This document shows positions 16,401 to 23,000 of a stretch of DNA of 64,000 nucleotides, piece by piece. The notes under the pieces are model-generated. The model saw only the letters and a list, made by a program, of their open reading frames with translations. It did not search any database and had not been told where the DNA came from. Location: positions 1 to 64,000 of the forward strand of contig NZ_JBEPTK010000011.1 in assembly GCF_040549485.1 (NCBI RefSeq). The letters are read 5' to 3'. This DNA is from Constrictibacter sp. MBR-5. GTDB taxonomy: Bacteria; Pseudomonadota; Alphaproteobacteria; JAJUGE01. A program made the position numbers and the translations under genes. Numbering within the stretch: position 1 is the stretch's first letter; each line of letters opens with the position of its first letter.

Positions 16401-16489
16401 CTGGCGGCGTCTCCCTGGGGCAAGCCAAGCTCCTGATCTCTCTGCGGATCCGTCGCCCATCCTACGCGGAAACCGGGCGCCAAGGCCAT
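13481..16489 (-). CDS. FAD-linked D-2-hydroxyacid dehydrogenase with Fe-S and CCG domains (YdiJ/GlpC-like fusion)
   Basis: A 1002-residue flavoprotein. Residues about 55-280 form an FAD-binding PCMH domain (VTARGGGTSQAGQT, NSCGARSIRYG). Residues about 290-540 form the FAD-oxidase C-terminal domain. A 4Fe-4S region follows (CNNNGTCRKRDAGVMCPS and CVGCKGCRRECPTG), then two CCG-type cysteine domains (PPCCGRTFLSAG and SSCCGMAGSFG). Order and length match YdiJ, which is described as a D-2-hydroxyglutarate/D-lactate-type dehydrogenase passing electrons to the respiratory chain. The exact substrate is not shown. ATG 16489 lacks a clear ribosome binding site; a GTG 38 codons in is an alternative start closer to the conserved fold. 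Confidence 0.88.
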   Translation of the reverse strand: MALAPGFRVGWATDPQRDQELGLPQGDAARAAAARRRAVKPGDSRLAQRLAGAVEGEVLFDAFTRGRYSTDASIYQVEPIGVVRPKSVADIEAALAIAREEGFPVTARGGGTSQAGQTINEALVVDTSAHLNRILEIDLEGMRARVEPGVVLDQLNKVLRPHGVWFPIDISTASRCTIGGMAANNSCGARSIRYGNMVHNTRGIRAILADGGTYDFGPVPGVLTGADLPPRYADLVQRVRAIAGRERDEIRRRWPQLLRNVAGYNLNTVDPVGHNMASLLVGSEGTLGFFTEVEVDLAPLPPRRVLGICHFPNFRDAMAATQYLVTLDPEAVELVDRGIIELSREMPQFRATVERMVRGEPDALLLVEFAGTEEAPLLRRLRDLDRMMGDLGFPFSVVEAVEPGFQAAVWRVREAGLNIVMSMKGDGKPVSFIEDCAVPLADLADFTDRLTAVFDKHGTRGTWYAHASVGLLHVRPIINLKTDDGTRKLRAIAEEAFELVREYKGSHSGEHGDGIVRAEFHDRIYGSRIVQAFEEVKGAFDPTNLFNPGRVVKAPRMDDRRLFRYGPNYKPLPHVPVLDWGEFGSFLGAAEMCNNNGTCRKRDAGVMCPSFRATEDEQHLTRGRANTLRLALSGQLGADALTSDAMYDTLDLCVGCKGCRRECPTGVDMAKMKVEFLFHYRARHGLELKDRLVAFMPRYAGKVGRVAALLNGAAHLPGARAIGEKLFGFAARRSLPHWSGRPFRAGSDPAAIVGDGRDVALLVDTFNRAFEPDNARAAARVLEAAGYHVHYPSVAGESRPPCCGRTFLSAGLVDEARVEVRRTLDALRPYVEAGVPVVGLEPACLLSLRDEFLYLTPGDEAAALSAQAFLFEEFLLAERAAGRFDPDLRPLKATRALMHGHCHQKSFGLFEGAADLLRIVPGLTVETVESSCCGMAGSFGFDAGHYDVSMKMAELSLLPAVRAADEDTILVADGTSCRHQILDGSGREAVHVARVLESALAR

Positions 16490-16824
16490 TGCGCGCGATG
16501 GCGCCGTCCGAGGCCCGCCGTCACGGTCGGGGCGGTCGCGGAGGATTACCTTTCATTCCCTTTCCTTCCGTTTCGTGGGTGCGGCCGGCGGGAGGCCGTG
16601 GTCGGGGGTTACCGTTCATTCCCTTTTGTTCCTTTTCGTTGGGCGGCGGGGGTGAAGCGCGGATTCGGCGGTCGGCATGGCGGGTCTCCCGAGGGGGCAT
16701 TCGGCATGTGTGCTTTTTGTCCTAAAAATGCAATCGCACCGCTCTCGGGCGGCCCCCCTTCGACGCCGCCGCGTTCCCCGGCCTACACTTCGCCCACGCG
16801 ATCGTCGCGGGAGGAGAAACGCCC
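16490..16824. repeat. Intergenic region with imperfect direct repeat
   Basis: Between the divergent dehydrogenase and crotonase genes, two pyrimidine-rich copies occur about 63 bp apart. Copy one at 16545-16584 begins ATTACCTTTCATTCCCTTT. Copy two at 16608-16649 begins GTTACCGTTCATTCCCTTTT. Both continue with TTCCnTTTCGT and a G-rich tail. Their spacing (about six helical turns) and position suggest tandem regulator sites or a local duplication. The GTTC words are 10 nt apart, so they do not fit the alphaproteobacterial LexA box. A GGAGG ribosome binding site for the crotonase lies near 16810. Confidence 0.5.
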
Positions 16825-17673
16825 ATGGGACCAAGACTGGTCGACTATCTGCTGTACGAGCCCGAGCCGTCGGGCATCCTGTGGATCAAGTTCAACCGGC
16901 CGGACAAGATGAACGCCCTGGTCGGCACGGCCGAGGAGAACGGCACCGTCGCCAAGGTGGGCGAATACATGCGCGCCGGCGACGACGACCCGAACGTGCG
17001 GGTCATCGTGCTGACCGGCGTCGGCAAGGGCTTCTGCTCCGGCGCCAATTTGGGCCAGAAGGCGCCGCCCGAGGTGACCGGCGAGAACTTCCCCGGCGCC
17101 CGCGGCGCCCACGAGGGGCCGGATGCGGCGCGGCAGCATTTCTTCCACGGCTTCACCGACCTGCACCGCGACATCTCGCTGATCCGCAAGCCGACCGTCG
17201 CCATGATCAACGGGCCGGCCGTCGGCTCCGGCATGGACATGGCGCTGCACTGCGACATCCGCATCGGCTGCGAGCGGACGCGCTTCATCGGCTATCACAA
17301 TGCCGGGCAGATCATCGAGAACGGCGGCTCCTACTACCTGCCCAAGATGGTGGGATTGGGCCGGGCGCTGGAGTTCGCCTATACCGGCGAGCTGAAGGCC
17401 GAGCGCGCCTACGAATGGGGCATGCTGAACCACCTCGTCGCGTCCGAGGAGCTGGAGCCGTTCACCCGCGACCTGTGCGAACGGATGATGGCGATCCCGC
17501 CGATGGTGCAGTGGATCTCCAAACGCATCATGCGCGCCGCGCTCGACACCAGCCTGGAGACCACCATGGTGATGACCTCGAACGCCGGCGGCATCCTGCA
17601 GCAGTCCGAAGACGCGAAGGAGGCCCGGCGGGCGTTCATGGAGAAGCGGAAGGGGCAGTTCCGGGGGATGTAG
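16825..17673 (+). CDS. Enoyl-CoA hydratase/isomerase (crotonase) family protein
   Basis: A 282-residue cytoplasmic crotonase-fold protein. It has the CoA-binding and oxyanion-hole motifs FCSGANLG and INGPAVGSGMDMALHCDIRIG. The loop that normally carries the catalytic acid reads IIENGGSYYLPKMVG, close to the GGSYFLPR form of the family, with a Glu-Asn pair ahead of the glycines. An insertion of about 30 residues (KAPPEVTGENFPGARGAHEG region) follows the first motif, as in some aromatic- or bile-acid-type hydratases. Substrate unknown. The gene is read away from the dehydrogenase and is followed by a repeat element. Confidence 0.88.
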   Translation: MGPRLVDYLLYEPEPSGILWIKFNRPDKMNALVGTAEENGTVAKVGEYMRAGDDDPNVRVIVLTGVGKGFCSGANLGQKAPPEVTGENFPGARGAHEGPDAARQHFFHGFTDLHRDISLIRKPTVAMINGPAVGSGMDMALHCDIRIGCERTRFIGYHNAGQIIENGGSYYLPKMVGLGRALEFAYTGELKAERAYEWGMLNHLVASEELEPFTRDLCERMMAIPPMVQWISKRIMRAALDTSLETTMVMTSNAGGILQQSEDAKEARRAFMEKRKGQFRGM

Positions 17674-17705
17674 GGGGCGCGGGAGGTGGGGGAGCACCCC
17701 CACGC

Positions 17706-17837
17706 CACCTTCCCGGTCGAGCGCGCAGCGCGATGCGCCGGGACCCAGAGCCCGCGCCGTGGCATCGCGAGCGGCTGCAAGCGTCGGTGCGCCCGCTCTG
17801 GGTCCCGGCGTTCCGCTGCGCTCCAGCCGGGAAGGTG
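17706..17837 (-). repeat. 132-bp palindromic dispersed repeat, copy 1
   Basis: The element begins CACCTTCCCGG and ends CCGGGAAGGTG, its own reverse complement, and has a second internal pair, GCCGGGACCCAGAG and CTCTGGGTCCCGGC. Its reverse complement closely matches 28663-28794, with the same total length of 132 bp and the differences concentrated in the centre. It lies between the crotonase and VOC genes. It can fold as one long two-tier hairpin and has no coding capacity that I believe. Confidence 0.85.
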
Positions 17838-17942
17838 CGAACCTATAGCCCCCCTGGCGCACCCACCCCTCCCCGCATTAACGTTCGGGGCACCCGCGCG
17901 CGCCGCGCCGGCGGGTATCGCTCCACAGGGAGAGAAGACGCG

Positions 17943-18323
17943 ATGTTCAGTCACATCATGGTCGGGACGAACGACCTCGCCCGGTCGAAGAAATTCTACG
18001 ACGCCACCTTCGGCGCGCTCGGCGCCAAGCCGGGGACCGAGGACACCGCCAAGGGCCGGCTGATCTACAGCCACAATGGCGGCCGCTACATCGTCACCAA
18101 GCCGATCGACGGCCAGCCCGCCTGCCACGCCAACGGCGGCACCATCGGCATCGCCATGGACAGCCCCGAACAGGTGGACGCCTGGCACAAGGCCGGCGTG
18201 GCCGCCGGCGGGAAGTCCATCGAAGACCCGCCGGGCGTGCGCGGCGGCACCATGTACCTGGCCTATCTCCGCGACCCCGACGGCAACAAGCTGTGTGCGC
18301 TGCACCGCCTGCCGGCGAAGTGA
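17943..18323 (+). CDS. VOC family (glyoxalase-like) protein
   Basis: A 126-residue single-domain vicinal-oxygen-chelate protein beginning MFSHIMVGTNDLARSKKFYDA, which carries the first metal-ligand histidine. The C-terminal strand reads YLRDPDGNKLCALHR; many glyoxalases have a ligand glutamate soon after DPDGN, and none is seen here. The motif matches the widespread small VOC proteins of unknown substrate in Proteobacteria. It may act in dioxygenase-, lyase- or binding-type reactions. GGGAGAGAAG precedes the ATG. The accessory ABC-3C island begins 135 bp to its right. Confidence 0.85.
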   Translation: MFSHIMVGTNDLARSKKFYDATFGALGAKPGTEDTAKGRLIYSHNGGRYIVTKPIDGQPACHANGGTIGIAMDSPEQVDAWHKAGVAAGGKSIEDPPGVRGGTMYLAYLRDPDGNKLCALHRLPAK

Positions 18324-18458
18324 GGATAAAGGGGTAGGATGCGACGGGGGCCGTCCGGGAGGGCGGCTCCTCACCGTCCGCTACGGTCTCCACCCCAAGA
18401 CCGTGCTTAATTAGCGAAAGATAACATGCCCGGCCGAAGCGGATGGGTTGCTGGTTGG

Positions 18459-20420
18459 TTAAGCGCCATAGCGGGTTGGCCAGTCTAGCGGAATCAAGGC
18501 TTTCCCTGAGGCGCGGGTCCAACGTTCGCGGGTGGCGCCTACATAAAGCGGGTCATCCGCGAAATAGGCGTGCTCAATTAGAAGTACTTGCAGCCCGCTG
18601 CAGCGCTCGACTTCGGCGAAGAGAAACGCGATGTGCTTACGCATTGCTTGAACATCTTCGTCCTCCTCCCCACCAGCAATCTCTGCCTCGTCTTCATCCT
18701 CGCCTCTTGTGGGGAAATAGGGACGGCTGATTTGGTCGAGAACCAGAACACCAGGCACGGGGGCAGCGACGACTTCAAAATAGCGCTGAAGCGCAAAGGA
18801 TAGGGCGATGTGAATCGCCAGGTAATTTTGATCTGACCCGATATCTGGCAGTCGCAAGATAGTGCCACTGTCGGCCTCAATAACCGTGACCTCCGGCTGC
18901 CGGGAAGAGAAATCGAGCTCTGATCCAATGCAAGGAGCCACAGTGGGCAATTCAGCAAAGGCGTCCGATGCAAACTGGGATATTTTTGCCTCCGCACGTC
19001 GCAGCTTGATTTCTTTTGCTTCACGGTCGACCCGGCCTTCGAGTTCCGCGATGTCCGCGCGCAACACACTCAAGTCCCGGGAAGCCAGACGCGGCTCGTC
19101 AGCGCTTGCCTCAAGAAAGAATGAAATCCGGCCAAGCAGATGCGCACGAAGCTGCGCGAGGTCGGCAAGCCGACGGGTCTCCTCCGTCTGACGAAGCCAA
19201 GTTTGAATCTGATCATCGATCCGCCGGAGTTCGACGTTCAGGCGTTCGGTCTCCTCACCGAGCACTCGGTCGTGCTCAACCAGCTTTGGCTTTACGCGTT
19301 CTACCGCAACGCTTTCCGCGCGGACCTGGGCCAATGTGTCCTTAAGCGCTTGAGCAGTTTGCCTACCCCGCTCCGACGGAGCGTCGCAAACTGGGCAAAC
19401 ATTGGCTGGATCGCCCAGATGCAGGTGCTCCGCAAGCATCAGCTTGCCGCGCTGACGCGTGACCGCCCCTTCAAACCCAGTCGCTTCCTGAAGGGCCGTC
19501 CGTGTCACCTGCGACCGCCGCCTTGCTGCGGCAAGTTCGGACAGCGTCTCCCGGCGCCGCGCGTGCAAGGCACCAAGTTCACCTTCGGACGGATAGGCGT
19601 TGGCGTCCAGCTGTGTCTTGGAAACCGCCTTCAACTCGGCCATCAGATCGCTCTCCGAGGCTTCGAGCGAGGGCGGCGTCGTGATTCCGATCCGATGGGC
19701 TTCGGTGAGGAGACTGAGCGCACGCTGCTTCAAGGCAGTCTCCGCCGCCGCAAGAGAGCGCCCTCGCGCCTCTTCCTTGTCCAGCAAGCGCTGGAGCTGA
19801 CGCAGTCGGCGCTCATCCATCGCACTGGCTTCGTCAGTGGCGCGCAGGAAGTACGGCATGCTGGCGACAATATCTCGCGCCTTGTCCGGCTTCTCGAGAC
19901 CGTGCAGCAGCACGGACTCGCTATAGATCACTTCCTTTGTGACGAAGAGATACGGCGTCACATGCCGCACGGTCGCGCGGCCTCGTCCGCTGCCCGCGGC
20001 GTCCGGCTCGCCCGCCAAATCGCCAATGCCGAACGACCGCTCGATGAACGCTTTGGCTGCCTCCACCGTGGTCGCTCCATCAAAATCATCGACCACGACA
20101 GGTAGTGAGAGGTTCCGGCCGGCCGTGACGAACATCCGGGTACTCGTCGCTTGCCCGTCAGGTGGCATCAGGCGGCCAACGATCATCTCCTGCTCGCCGG
20201 CGACCCACTTCACACCGACGGCCAAACTGCGCCGGCGCACATGGACTGGGAGTTCGCATTTGCTCGACCCCAGGCAGTAATCGATCGCCTTGATTAGAGT
20301 CGACTTGCCCGTACCGGAAGCGCCGGTGATGATGTTCATTGAGCTAGGTTCGAGCGTGATCTCCCGGCGTTGGCCAGATGTGCCGAGAAAGAAAATGCTG
20401 GCGATGTTCCAGCGGATCAT
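18459..20420 (-). CDS. ABC-3C system ATPase (DUF3732 domain)
   Basis: A 653-residue SMC/Rad50-like ABC ATPase. Walker A is GASGTGKST (residues 33-41). A long, charged, helix-rich region (about 200-480) is broken by CPVC at residues 342-345, the form of a Rad50 zinc hook. The C-terminal half has a signature-like segment (GSDQNYLAIHIAL, about 528-540), Walker B ending VLVLDQ (Asp562, Gln563 in place of the usual Glu), an acidic insertion (about 573-590) and an H-loop in LLIEHAYF (His617). This layout is that of DUF3732 proteins, the ATPase of ABC three-component systems. It probably senses or remodels nucleic acid. The start overlaps the stop of the middle component by 4 nt; it is last in the operon. 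Confidence 0.88.
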   Translation of the reverse strand: MIRWNIASIFFLGTSGQRREITLEPSSMNIITGASGTGKSTLIKAIDYCLGSSKCELPVHVRRRSLAVGVKWVAGEQEMIVGRLMPPDGQATSTRMFVTAGRNLSLPVVVDDFDGATTVEAAKAFIERSFGIGDLAGEPDAAGSGRGRATVRHVTPYLFVTKEVIYSESVLLHGLEKPDKARDIVASMPYFLRATDEASAMDERRLRQLQRLLDKEEARGRSLAAAETALKQRALSLLTEAHRIGITTPPSLEASESDLMAELKAVSKTQLDANAYPSEGELGALHARRRETLSELAAARRRSQVTRTALQEATGFEGAVTRQRGKLMLAEHLHLGDPANVCPVCDAPSERGRQTAQALKDTLAQVRAESVAVERVKPKLVEHDRVLGEETERLNVELRRIDDQIQTWLRQTEETRRLADLAQLRAHLLGRISFFLEASADEPRLASRDLSVLRADIAELEGRVDREAKEIKLRRAEAKISQFASDAFAELPTVAPCIGSELDFSSRQPEVTVIEADSGTILRLPDIGSDQNYLAIHIALSFALQRYFEVVAAPVPGVLVLDQISRPYFPTRGEDEDEAEIAGGEEDEDVQAMRKHIAFLFAEVERCSGLQVLLIEHAYFADDPLYVGATRERWTRASGKALIPLDWPTRYGA

Positions 20421-20902
20421 ACTGCCAATCCCATTATGTCAAAAACGTTGCGCGTCGACCCGGCCATCGCGAACCAGTAGCCGAGACGCTCGCTTCGCTT
20501 CAGTGCCTGAGCAGCCGCGTCGTCGAGCATGCCGATCGCGCTCTTTTTGAACTTCGCGCCGCCCAGCTGAAGACGTGCATCAGGCTTGAGTGCGATTGTC
20601 CCAGTGAAGCACCCGAACCGAACGGCATCGGTGACCATGTTCAAGGACGCGTTCAGCCTGTCAGCCAGCCCGATCTGAACTTGTGGACTTCGCCCCAGCC
20701 ATTCGAGCAAACCGGTGTTCTTGTTCGTCCCTCCGAACGTGGCGGCAAGATCCCCGGAGAGCGCGACGGGCAAAGACAAATAGACGGCCGGCACCTCCGG
20801 CCCCGCCGAGTTTACGGACACGTAACTCTTCACGAACTCCCTCAGGACGAAGGTGCAAAACGCTGGATTCGTCTCTGCGTAGACATCGTGAGCGACTTTC
20901 AT
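20417..20902 (-). CDS. ABC-3C system middle component
   Basis: A 161-residue protein matching the small middle components that lie between the ATPase and effector genes of ABC-3C operons. Features are a near-N-terminal ETNPAF segment, a helix with FVKSYV, the hydrophobic VYLSLPVAL, the LLEWLGRSP segment and the late FGCFTGTIAL strand. It has no catalytic motif, signal or membrane span, so it is probably an adaptor linking the ATPase to the third component. Both ends overlap neighbours by 4 nt, which implies fixed stoichiometry through translational coupling. Its assignment rests on pattern memory of the family and, above all, on gene order. Confidence 0.8.
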   Translation of the reverse strand: MKVAHDVYAETNPAFCTFVLREFVKSYVSVNSAGPEVPAVYLSLPVALSGDLAATFGGTNKNTGLLEWLGRSPQVQIGLADRLNASLNMVTDAVRFGCFTGTIALKPDARLQLGGAKFKKSAIGMLDDAAAQALKRSERLGYWFAMAGSTRNVFDIMGLAV

Positions 20903-22116
20903 TCGTGGCCACGGAGCAGTAATTTATATTCCGGGTGCCAGCCAACGCGCATGTTGACCGCGAGTACTTGGTAGCTTCCACGGACATAATAAGCCGCACC
21001 CCATCCGTCAGCGATTGGACGAACAGTTGTCGGTGCGTCATTATGGGACCAGCGTAGAAGCCGAAGTCCCGCGCCGCACTTCCCGTCATCATCTAACTCC
21101 GCACAGTCCTCGGCCAACTGCGTGTGCCGGTCGGACCAGTGCTCCTGCAGCACCAGGTCATAGTCATTGATCTTTGAGGCCATGCCGGGGTTCGAGCCCA
21201 TCCAGCGAGCCCGCTGCTCACGCGCTTTCCATTCTTCGCGGATAGCCTTCTCAAGATCCGACCTCCGACCCTTCACCAGCTCGATCTGGCGGGCGAGCAT
21301 GCCGTCTGGCTGGTAGTCCTCAGGTTGGCTTACCGTCTCGAAGTCGGGCAGGAGCTTACCCTGGTCGAGATCCGCCACGATCGCGCTGACCTGGGCCTGC
21401 AACTCCACCCGGGTGATAATCCGCTCGCGCTTTCCACACAGCGAGTAGACCACTTGGCGGTCCCACCACCCGACCAGCCGCTGGACTAATGGGCCGCGCT
21501 GATCGGCAGGCAGGATATGAAGACGCACGGCAATTTTTTCCTCCACCTCGGACACAGTTGGGCTGTCCGGCTTGACTAGCGCGCGTCGCAGCAGGTTCAG
21601 GCGAATGGTGTCACTCAGCGCCAGAAAAGCCTCACAGCCATCGACGCGATCAGCGTAGGGAAGGGTCTTGCCGCTCTTCTTGGCGGCCGCGCGGGCCTCC
21701 CTTACCCGTTCAGCCTCACCGACCATCGCCTCGACCAGACCGCTTCGGTCGTCGGTCAAACTGGTGAGAACGCCCAGCGGATCGTCAGCCACGATGCCGC
21801 CCACTGTCACGAGATGGAGTGTAGTTTCCGCTAACGTCAGCGAAGGGAGCGCATCGATCCACACCTTAATTGTCCGCCAGACCGACCTGGACTTGATGCT
21901 GATGGGAGGGGGGACTTCGCTGATCGAGTGCTTGAGCTGGTACAGCAGTGTCTGACCATCGGCCGTCAGCTCAACATCGTCTAATTGCTCGATGCCGATG
22001 GCGGCGTCGTCGGTGGTTTGCACGACCAGGGTCAGCAACGCATAAAGCGACTGGTACCAGAATCCTAGCGCAGCGCCGTCTGCCGCATGTGTTCCGCCCT
22101 GTTGATCTCCGCTCAT
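20899..22116 (-). CDS. ABC-3C third component with restriction-endonuclease-like N-terminus
   Basis: First gene of the ABC-3C operon, 405 residues. Residues about 15-65 read ALGFWYQSLYALLTL, then GIEQLDDVEL and LLYQLKHS. This is the arrangement seen in Cap4/DUF4297-type nuclease domains: a GFxYQ helix, a Glu (43), acidic residues (Asp46/47) and a QxK (Gln60, Lys62), the variant PD-(D/E)xK core. The middle is helical and charged (about 120-300). The C-terminal about 100 residues (WMGSNPGMASKINDYD through GWHPEYKLLLRG) fit the ABC-3C C-terminal domain thought to engage the other components. It is probably the effector that cuts or binds DNA. Nuclease activity is inferred from motifs, not shown. 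Confidence 0.8.
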   Translation of the reverse strand: MSGDQQGGTHAADGAALGFWYQSLYALLTLVVQTTDDAAIGIEQLDDVELTADGQTLLYQLKHSISEVPPPISIKSRSVWRTIKVWIDALPSLTLAETTLHLVTVGGIVADDPLGVLTSLTDDRSGLVEAMVGEAERVREARAAAKKSGKTLPYADRVDGCEAFLALSDTIRLNLLRRALVKPDSPTVSEVEEKIAVRLHILPADQRGPLVQRLVGWWDRQVVYSLCGKRERIITRVELQAQVSAIVADLDQGKLLPDFETVSQPEDYQPDGMLARQIELVKGRRSDLEKAIREEWKAREQRARWMGSNPGMASKINDYDLVLQEHWSDRHTQLAEDCAELDDDGKCGAGLRLLRWSHNDAPTTVRPIADGWGAAYYVRGSYQVLAVNMRVGWHPEYKLLLRGHE

Positions 22117-22134
22117 GGTGCTGTGACTCGAACG

Positions 22135-22281
22135 TTATAGATTGACCATAGGTGGCGGAGCCGCGAGCCGACGCAGGGCGCCTTCATCTATATACTGGAT
22201 GATCTTCAGATGGATCGCGAGCGGCGTCATACTGTCGCCACCTACCAGCGCGGCAACGATGGCATTGTATGCGCTGGCCAT
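22135..22281 (-). CDS. Small ORF or gene remnant leading the ABC-3C operon
   Basis: A 48-codon frame begins ATG at 22281 (MASAYNAIVAALVGG) and ends 18 nt before the ABC-3C third-component start. The same frame stays open upstream to a TAG at 22390-22392 and reads like real protein (for example RKLREAVRPHTESDAKALP), but offers only a CTG as a start. It could be a small regulator co-transcribed with the operon, or the C-terminal stump of a gene truncated at the island edge. I recognise no family. The competing plus-strand frames look non-coding. Confidence 0.4.
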   Translation of the reverse strand: MASAYNAIVAALVGGDSMTPLAIHLKIIQYIDEGALRRLAAPPPMVNL

Positions 22282-22418
22282 TGGAAGCGCCTTCGCGTCA
22301 CTCTCCGTGTGCGGACGGACAGCCTCCCGCAGTTTGCGCTCGACGCACAGTTCATTCGGCCCCTTCGATTCCGGAGAAGCGGGTGCTTCCTAGGCCGCGG
22401 GCCCCACCGCCCGCCTCC

Positions 22419-22682
22419 CTACCGCAACTGACTGTCCTTGCTCCCCCGGCGGTTGATCGTCGAGTGCTGGACGCGGCGGTCGGTCTCGGACTGGCAGGCG
22501 ACGCAGGTGCGCACACCCGGCAGGGCGCGGCGGCGGGGTTCGGGGATGGGGTCGCCGCATTCCTCGCAGTGCGTGGCGCCGGGGCCGTGCGGCAGGCGGG
22601 CGCGGGCGCCGTCGACGGCGTCGCGGATGCTGTCGTCGATCTGGTCCTGAACCGCACCGTCCCGTGCCCAGCCGGTCGCCAT
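22419..22682 (-). CDS. DksA/TraR family C4 zinc finger protein
   Basis: An 87-residue protein with a short acidic helix (QDQIDDSIRDAVDGARARLP), then a zinc finger CEEC-x17-CVAC near residues 42-64, with CGDPIPEPRRRALPG between. This is the compact YbiI-like subgroup of DksA/TraR proteins, which lack the long coiled coil of DksA. Relatives may bind RNA polymerase, but the small forms are poorly defined. The start at 22682 gives the family N-terminus (MATGWARDGAVQDQID); the open frame upstream runs into repeat sequence. The tail is basic and polar. Confidence 0.85.
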   Translation of the reverse strand: MATGWARDGAVQDQIDDSIRDAVDGARARLPHGPGATHCEECGDPIPEPRRRALPGVRTCVACQSETDRRVQHSTINRRGSKDSQLR

Positions 22683-22750
22683 GGTGGCCTCCCTGAGGTT
22701 CGTCCTGCTGACGATAGCAGATAGGGGCGGCGGCGTGGTCGACCAGCCGT

Positions 22751-22835
22751 CATTGCGCGCCGAAGGCGAAGCAACCCAGGGCCGCCGCCTGAGCGCTCGC
22801 CCTGGGTTGCTTCGGCGCTGCGCGCCTCGCAAGGA
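22751..22835. repeat. Palindromic intergenic repeat (CAACCCAGGGC type)
   Basis: The segment carries GAAGCAACCCAGGGC and its inverse GCCCTGGGTTGCTTCGG, flanked by imperfect outer arms (CATTGCGCGCCGAAGG and GCGCGCCTCGCAAGG). It belongs to the REP-like palindromes common between genes in Alphaproteobacteria and can form a long hairpin. The rest of the 22683-23000 gap holds a second palindrome listed separately and no gene. Confidence 0.75.
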
Positions 22836-22878
22836 CGGGGGAGAGGATGGACGGGTGCTTGTACGAGGGACCGGGAAA

Positions 22879-22993
22879 CCTCGTCCTTCGAGACGGCCCT
22901 TCGGGCCTCCCCAGGATGAGGTTTCCCTACTGGACCGATTTACCAGTAGGCCTCGTGCCGAGGAGGCCCGCAGGGCCGTCTCGAAGCACGGGG
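22879..22993. repeat. Nested inverted repeat of a 43-bp dispersed element
   Basis: Two 43-bp copies, 22879-22921 and 22951-22993, face each other. Each reads CC(T/C)CGTnCTTCGAGACGGCC, then GGGCCTCC and CACGAGG or GATGAGG. Between them lies an 8-bp perfect stem (CCTACTGG with CCAGTAGG). The whole can extrude as a cruciform just beyond the monooxygenase stop codon. Related arms occur at 31353-31475. It may double as a transcription terminator. Confidence 0.8.
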
Positions 22994-23000
22994 CCGCCCG

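Noticed and set aside
16608-16640. Possible LexA box (two GTTC words)
   Set aside because: The words are separated by 10 bases, whereas the alphaproteobacterial site needs 7.
22142-22431. Plus-strand frames (83 and 73 codons) right of the ABC-3C operon
   Set aside because: Composition is poor in hydrophobic periodicity and no start signal is visible; the minus-strand frame over the same bases reads more like protein.
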